DNA of 64,000 bases from Tyto alba (Eukaryota; Chordata; Aves; Strigiformes; Tytonidae): the NCBI RefSeq assembly GCF_018691265.1, contig NW_024881278.1:7089501-7153500 (forward strand), written 5' to 3'. A program made the position numbers and the translations under genes. Below are positions 60,315 to 64,000 of this stretch, piece after piece. A model generated the notes under the pieces. That model saw only the letters and a program-made list of their open reading frames with translations, was not told where the DNA came from and did no database searches. How positions within the stretch are numbered: the stretch's first letter is position 1; each line of letters starts with the position of its first letter.

Positions 60315-63300
60315 AAACACTGCTTTCTTATTTTCATTTCTTGCTTTCAAAACACTAGTTTTCAGGAGGTAGGAAAAATAGTACTTGTTTGGTCAACAGT
60401 AGTGATGATGACCGTAGATGGCTAACCACAGAAATAAGTAAAATTCTTTTAATCGGATGATAAAGGATTCAATATATGAAGGTGTATCTCCTGGGAAGAG
60501 ATGTTTACTTTGGGAAGTTCCAAATCTGCCTTTATTAACTCCTGATTTAAAAAATCAATGCCTTTGAATGGACATATCTAGTCATCATTTAAGCCTATTT
60601 AAATCAGTTCTGAAAAGAAGACATGGCTGAGCTTTCTTTTACAAGCTGAATTTAATCTGAAGTAAACTTCTAGTCTAATGCGTGACCTGGTATGATATGA
60701 TATAAGCAAATCTGACATTGCACTTGAGCATGTTTAGTCCATGCCTGAACAGATGTTCTATGTAGTTTCCTGAGTACAAACAGAACTCATTCAAGGATTT
60801 TTTATATGCATATGCCTGCATGGGTGGGATTTCCGTTAACAGGTAACTAGTCATAATGTGTGCAGTCAAACCTCAATAGACAGTGAAAGCAACAGAAAGT
60901 ACAGTGATTTTAAAGTTTCAAGCCTGAATGGCTTCAAGAATGATTTGGGGGTTTTTTTGTCCATCAACTCCAGTAAAATCTTCAGCTTGAGTTTTCAAAG
61001 TAAATGGTCACTATCTACCCATGAATCTTTTTTTTGTTCTTTATTTTTTTTTTTCCAAAAAGGTGGTCTTTATAAAAGAGAACTGGCCTTCTGGCCTCTG
61101 AGTAAAGAATCAGCTCACCTACTTTGATACTATTGACACTTAAATTCTACTACCAGCTGTAACTTGCACCAAAAGATAAACTTTGATAAGTCAGATTGCT
61201 GTGTAAAACTGGTGTTTATATGAAGATTTAGAAGTTTGTTTTTCAATAATTAAAATTCACAAGAGTTAAAGAAATCTAGAGGAAAAACATAAAATGTCCT
61301 ATGGGATGAAAAAATACCATGAAGTCAGAAAAACAGTAATATGAACAACTAATTAGTGCATATCTCTTAGCATTAGCAATTTTAAAAGAAAGCCTTATCA
61401 ATACTGTAACAGTTGCCTTTTCTAACAGAAGTAGTTAGAATTGGAAAATGTAAGGACTTTTGTCAGGTAGCAATTTTCTGTATGGTTTTAAAGAGGTTGC
61501 CAATAAGCTAACATTGAATAACAGACTTGCACAGAGGAAAGGAATAAAACATGACAAAGTAAGCAGAAATTTAGGCATGATTTTAGCTGACTTGACCTAC
61601 CTTATAAAACTATCTTGATCAGAAAGATAGAAGAAGCAATCTCTTGTCTAGACTTACTCCATGGAGAATTTGGGGTATCTGAGCTGCATTAGAAAAGAGA
61701 TGGAATTAAATACACATTTAGAAGTAACAAATATAGTTCAGTATTTGGAGAAGGTTCATCTAAATTGATAAAGATAGCATAATTTTAAGAAATAGATATC
61801 TTTGTCAAGTGCCTAAAAAATACTGAGTTTACATCAATTTTGAAGCCATTTTGGTTTGCACCTACATTACCAGATCTTACTTCTACTTTTATATCTTGTA
61901 GTATTTAAAGTACTTTCTTAGTAGATGAATTTGTTTTCAAGAGACCTTCTTATCAAAAAGAAGTTTTCCACATAGCTTTTAGATGAGAAAAGTGAACCAG
62001 ATAAAACAATGTATTGCCTGTCACGCTAATTAAAATCGGTAATATTTCAATAGGCAGTACTGCAATTATTTCTGATGTGACACTGCACTAAGCAGTGCTT
62101 TAGAGCACCCACTGATCTGCCCCCGTAGGCTGAGGAAGATACCTTATTCTATTCCTCCCGGAAGTTATTGGAGATTAAATCAAGAAAGTGTGCAGAATCC
62201 AAAAATCATTTATATTTCCCAGGGGTAAAGAAAAAACACACTCTTATCTGAAGTCATCCTGCTTGAATTTACTCTGTATCTAGCTCTTCCTCAATCTTAT
62301 CTGGCTTCATTTGAAGTATCAAGACAGATTTTCTTTCCAGCTCGCTCCTTGTATGTTACTTGAGTAGAAAAGAAGTTCAAGATGGTTGCAAGACCTTAAG
62401 ATATTGCCAGCACTTCTAGGCCCAGTATTTCTTACCTAGTGCAGAAAGCACTGTACAAGCAGATAAAAATTATAGGCTTAAGTCAACAACATTGTACTCC
62501 TTGAGCATCACTTGAGCTGTTGGGGCTTGCAGAAGTGGGAGAGCATTACAGCTCAAATGGGCCTGAGTTGCAAGAGAGTTATAGCCATCCTCCTGATACG
62601 GTTTATGCGCTGCAAAAGTTAAGTGCAGGAGAAAAACACCTGTTTTTCCCATTGTAAACACTGTTTGACCACTATTAAAGCAATACAGAAAATATATTTA
62701 TAAATTTTAATCTATTTTTCAGCATGTGGAAAATTATGATGGGGGGGCGTTGCTTTTTTGTGTGTGTTCCAAGATGAAGTATTCTTCGATCAGAAACTGT
62801 GGCTCTATATGCCTGTAAAAGGGAAAATTCCCCATTTGTACAAGATATTTTATGAAAAGGTTGCTTCATTATGTATTTAAATCAAAATGTTCTCTCCACT
62901 ATGATTACACTCACATTTCAGTATTCACCGTTAAGAGAATCTCTTCCTTACTATGTATGCAGATTTATAAGGCTCCAGGCACCTTTGAAATAAATTGAAA
63001 GCATAGCCATGTAATAAAGCCAAAACCAGAAACTAGCCAAGGAGATCCACCCAGCAACACCCTCGAACACCCTCAGCCTCTTCCCCTAAGCACAGCTTTA
63101 GAGCACTAGTCTTGATCTTGTCTCCGCTTTCTCCACCCTTGTGAAAGCTTCCTGGGGGATTCCCCAGTTAGCAGAGAAGCCGGAGCTACTCGCGTGGCTG
63201 TTTGTGATGCAGAAACGGTTCACTTGCTTGATTTTCTTACCTATCAAACGGCTCATAAGGGGTGGGGCTGTTTGCAGTACTGCTCAGCCCCTTTCAAGGG

Positions 63301-64000
63301 GAATATTGCAAAATTAGGAGCAGCCCACAGCAGGAGAAAGCAACAGTTAGGGGGTGAAAAGAGATTTTAACAACTGAGAAGAGAGGTATGAGGCAAAACC
63401 ATACAGAAATAATGAAGGAGTAAGAGAAAGCAGAGTTGCAACTGCTGTTCCCCACTTTGAAACACAACAGTTCAAAACTTCATTTACAATGCTGAAAGGT
63501 GGTATAGTCAGAGGACACCAGAAAAGGAAATGCTTCCTAAGCTCACTGCTGTAGGATATTAGTGAGGCCAACAATTTAAGAACTTAATTAAACATTAATT
63601 AAGTCTGAGAATTTTATACAGTGAGACCAGAAGTTAAAAAACAGCAACTTTTGAAAGGGGGTAACCTAATTTATATGTTTAGGGCAATGTTTAATTATTA
63701 AGGAATGTCAGGATAAGGTTAATTGTTGGAAGGTAGATCAGCAGTATCTGTACCCTTCTGGGGTATCTGATGCTGCCCAACTTGAGAAAGCAGAGTGTGT
63801 TAAATTTCCATCTTCCTGCATTTGGTGACTGCTACCTGTGGATTGAGCATAAAGCCTATTCCCCAAAGCTTTGATTAGTCGGTCTGGTGGACATCAGATG
63901 TTCAGGATCATAATGGAACCATTCCCTGCCCTGCAAGCTGCAGAAGGCTGAGACTTTTTTTTAGAGCATGCAAACCAGTATGGTTTCATTGAAAATTAAA

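Larger units (their letters stand above)
52100..64000 (+). other. EFEMP1: EFEMP1 intron 5, 5' part
   Basis: The intron begins GTAAGC and runs off the window, so it is at least 11.9 kb. I looked for the next exon, which should start with an acceptor followed by the remainder of DIDEC, and found none. Contents seen: a 62-base pyrimidine tract at 55957-56018, a GT-rich tract with four GGGG runs at 60231-60282, and suspected worn SINE/LINE pieces around 53465-53535 and 54735-54775. No separate gene, antisense exon or RNA gene was recognised. Confidence 0.85.

Noticed and set aside
52100..64000. Search for EFEMP1 exon 6 (continuation of DIDEC)
   Set aside because: No acceptor followed by a DIDEC-coding continuation or further cbEGF cysteine pattern was found; the exon must lie past the window end.
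1..64000. CRISPR arrays, operons, tRNA or rRNA genes, intact retroviral or transposon genes
   Set aside because: The window is vertebrate chromosomal DNA. I saw no spaced direct repeats of CRISPR form, no tRNA cloverleaf or rRNA sequence, and no recognisable gag, pol, env or transposase reading frame.

Overview
The window is vertebrate nuclear DNA, most likely from a bird (or another sauropsid). It is AT-rich and intron-dominated, with one strong CpG-island promoter, spliced coding exons with GT-AG borders, and vertebrate microRNA hairpins. Four landmarks fix the locus, all on the + strand and in the order I know from the human EFEMP1 region: pre-miR-216b (about 14.95 kb), pre-miR-216a (about 20.75 kb), pre-miR-217 (about 24.05 kb) and the 5' part of EFEMP1 (fibulin-3; promoter near 47.7 kb, coding exons 48.56 to 52.10 kb). 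miR-217 and the EFEMP1 promoter are only about 24 kb apart, tighter than I recall for human (about 60 kb), which fits a compact avian genome. The species call is an inference. Layout: 1 to 14.9 kb has no recognisable gene, but holds a possible RFX X-box cluster at 12.5 kb and a CpG-enriched patch at 13.4 kb. The microRNA cluster spans 14.95 to 24.13 kb. A dense CpG patch (19.62 to 19.86 kb) lies about 0.9 kb before miR-216a, and a perfect 10-bp stem-loop lies about 115 bp after pre-miR-217. At 26.26 to 27.13 kb there is an almost uninterrupted purine tract built from two tandem arrays: about 37 copies of a 5-mer, then 59.6 copies of a perfect 11-mer. From 27.1 to 47.3 kb I see no gene, only worn repeat fragments and chance ORFs. 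The EFEMP1 CpG island (about 47.38 to 48.24 kb) carries a GC-box run, a YY1-type site and a TATA-like element. It is followed by two predicted untranslated exons and three coding exons encoding residues 1 to 130: signal peptide, short cysteine segment, and the first, atypical, calcium-binding EGF module. The rest of the window (52.1 to 64 kb) is the long fifth intron; no further exon is visible, so the gene is truncated by the window edge. The microRNAs and EFEMP1 are transcribed in the same direction. In other vertebrates miR-216/217 are enriched in exocrine pancreas, whereas EFEMP1 encodes a secreted matrix glycoprotein of mesenchymal and epithelial tissues. They are neighbours, not a functional operon. 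No new gene system is evident. The most unusual elements are the polypurine double array, the stem-loop beside miR-217, the CpG patches before the microRNAs, and the short linker in the first EGF module of EFEMP1.
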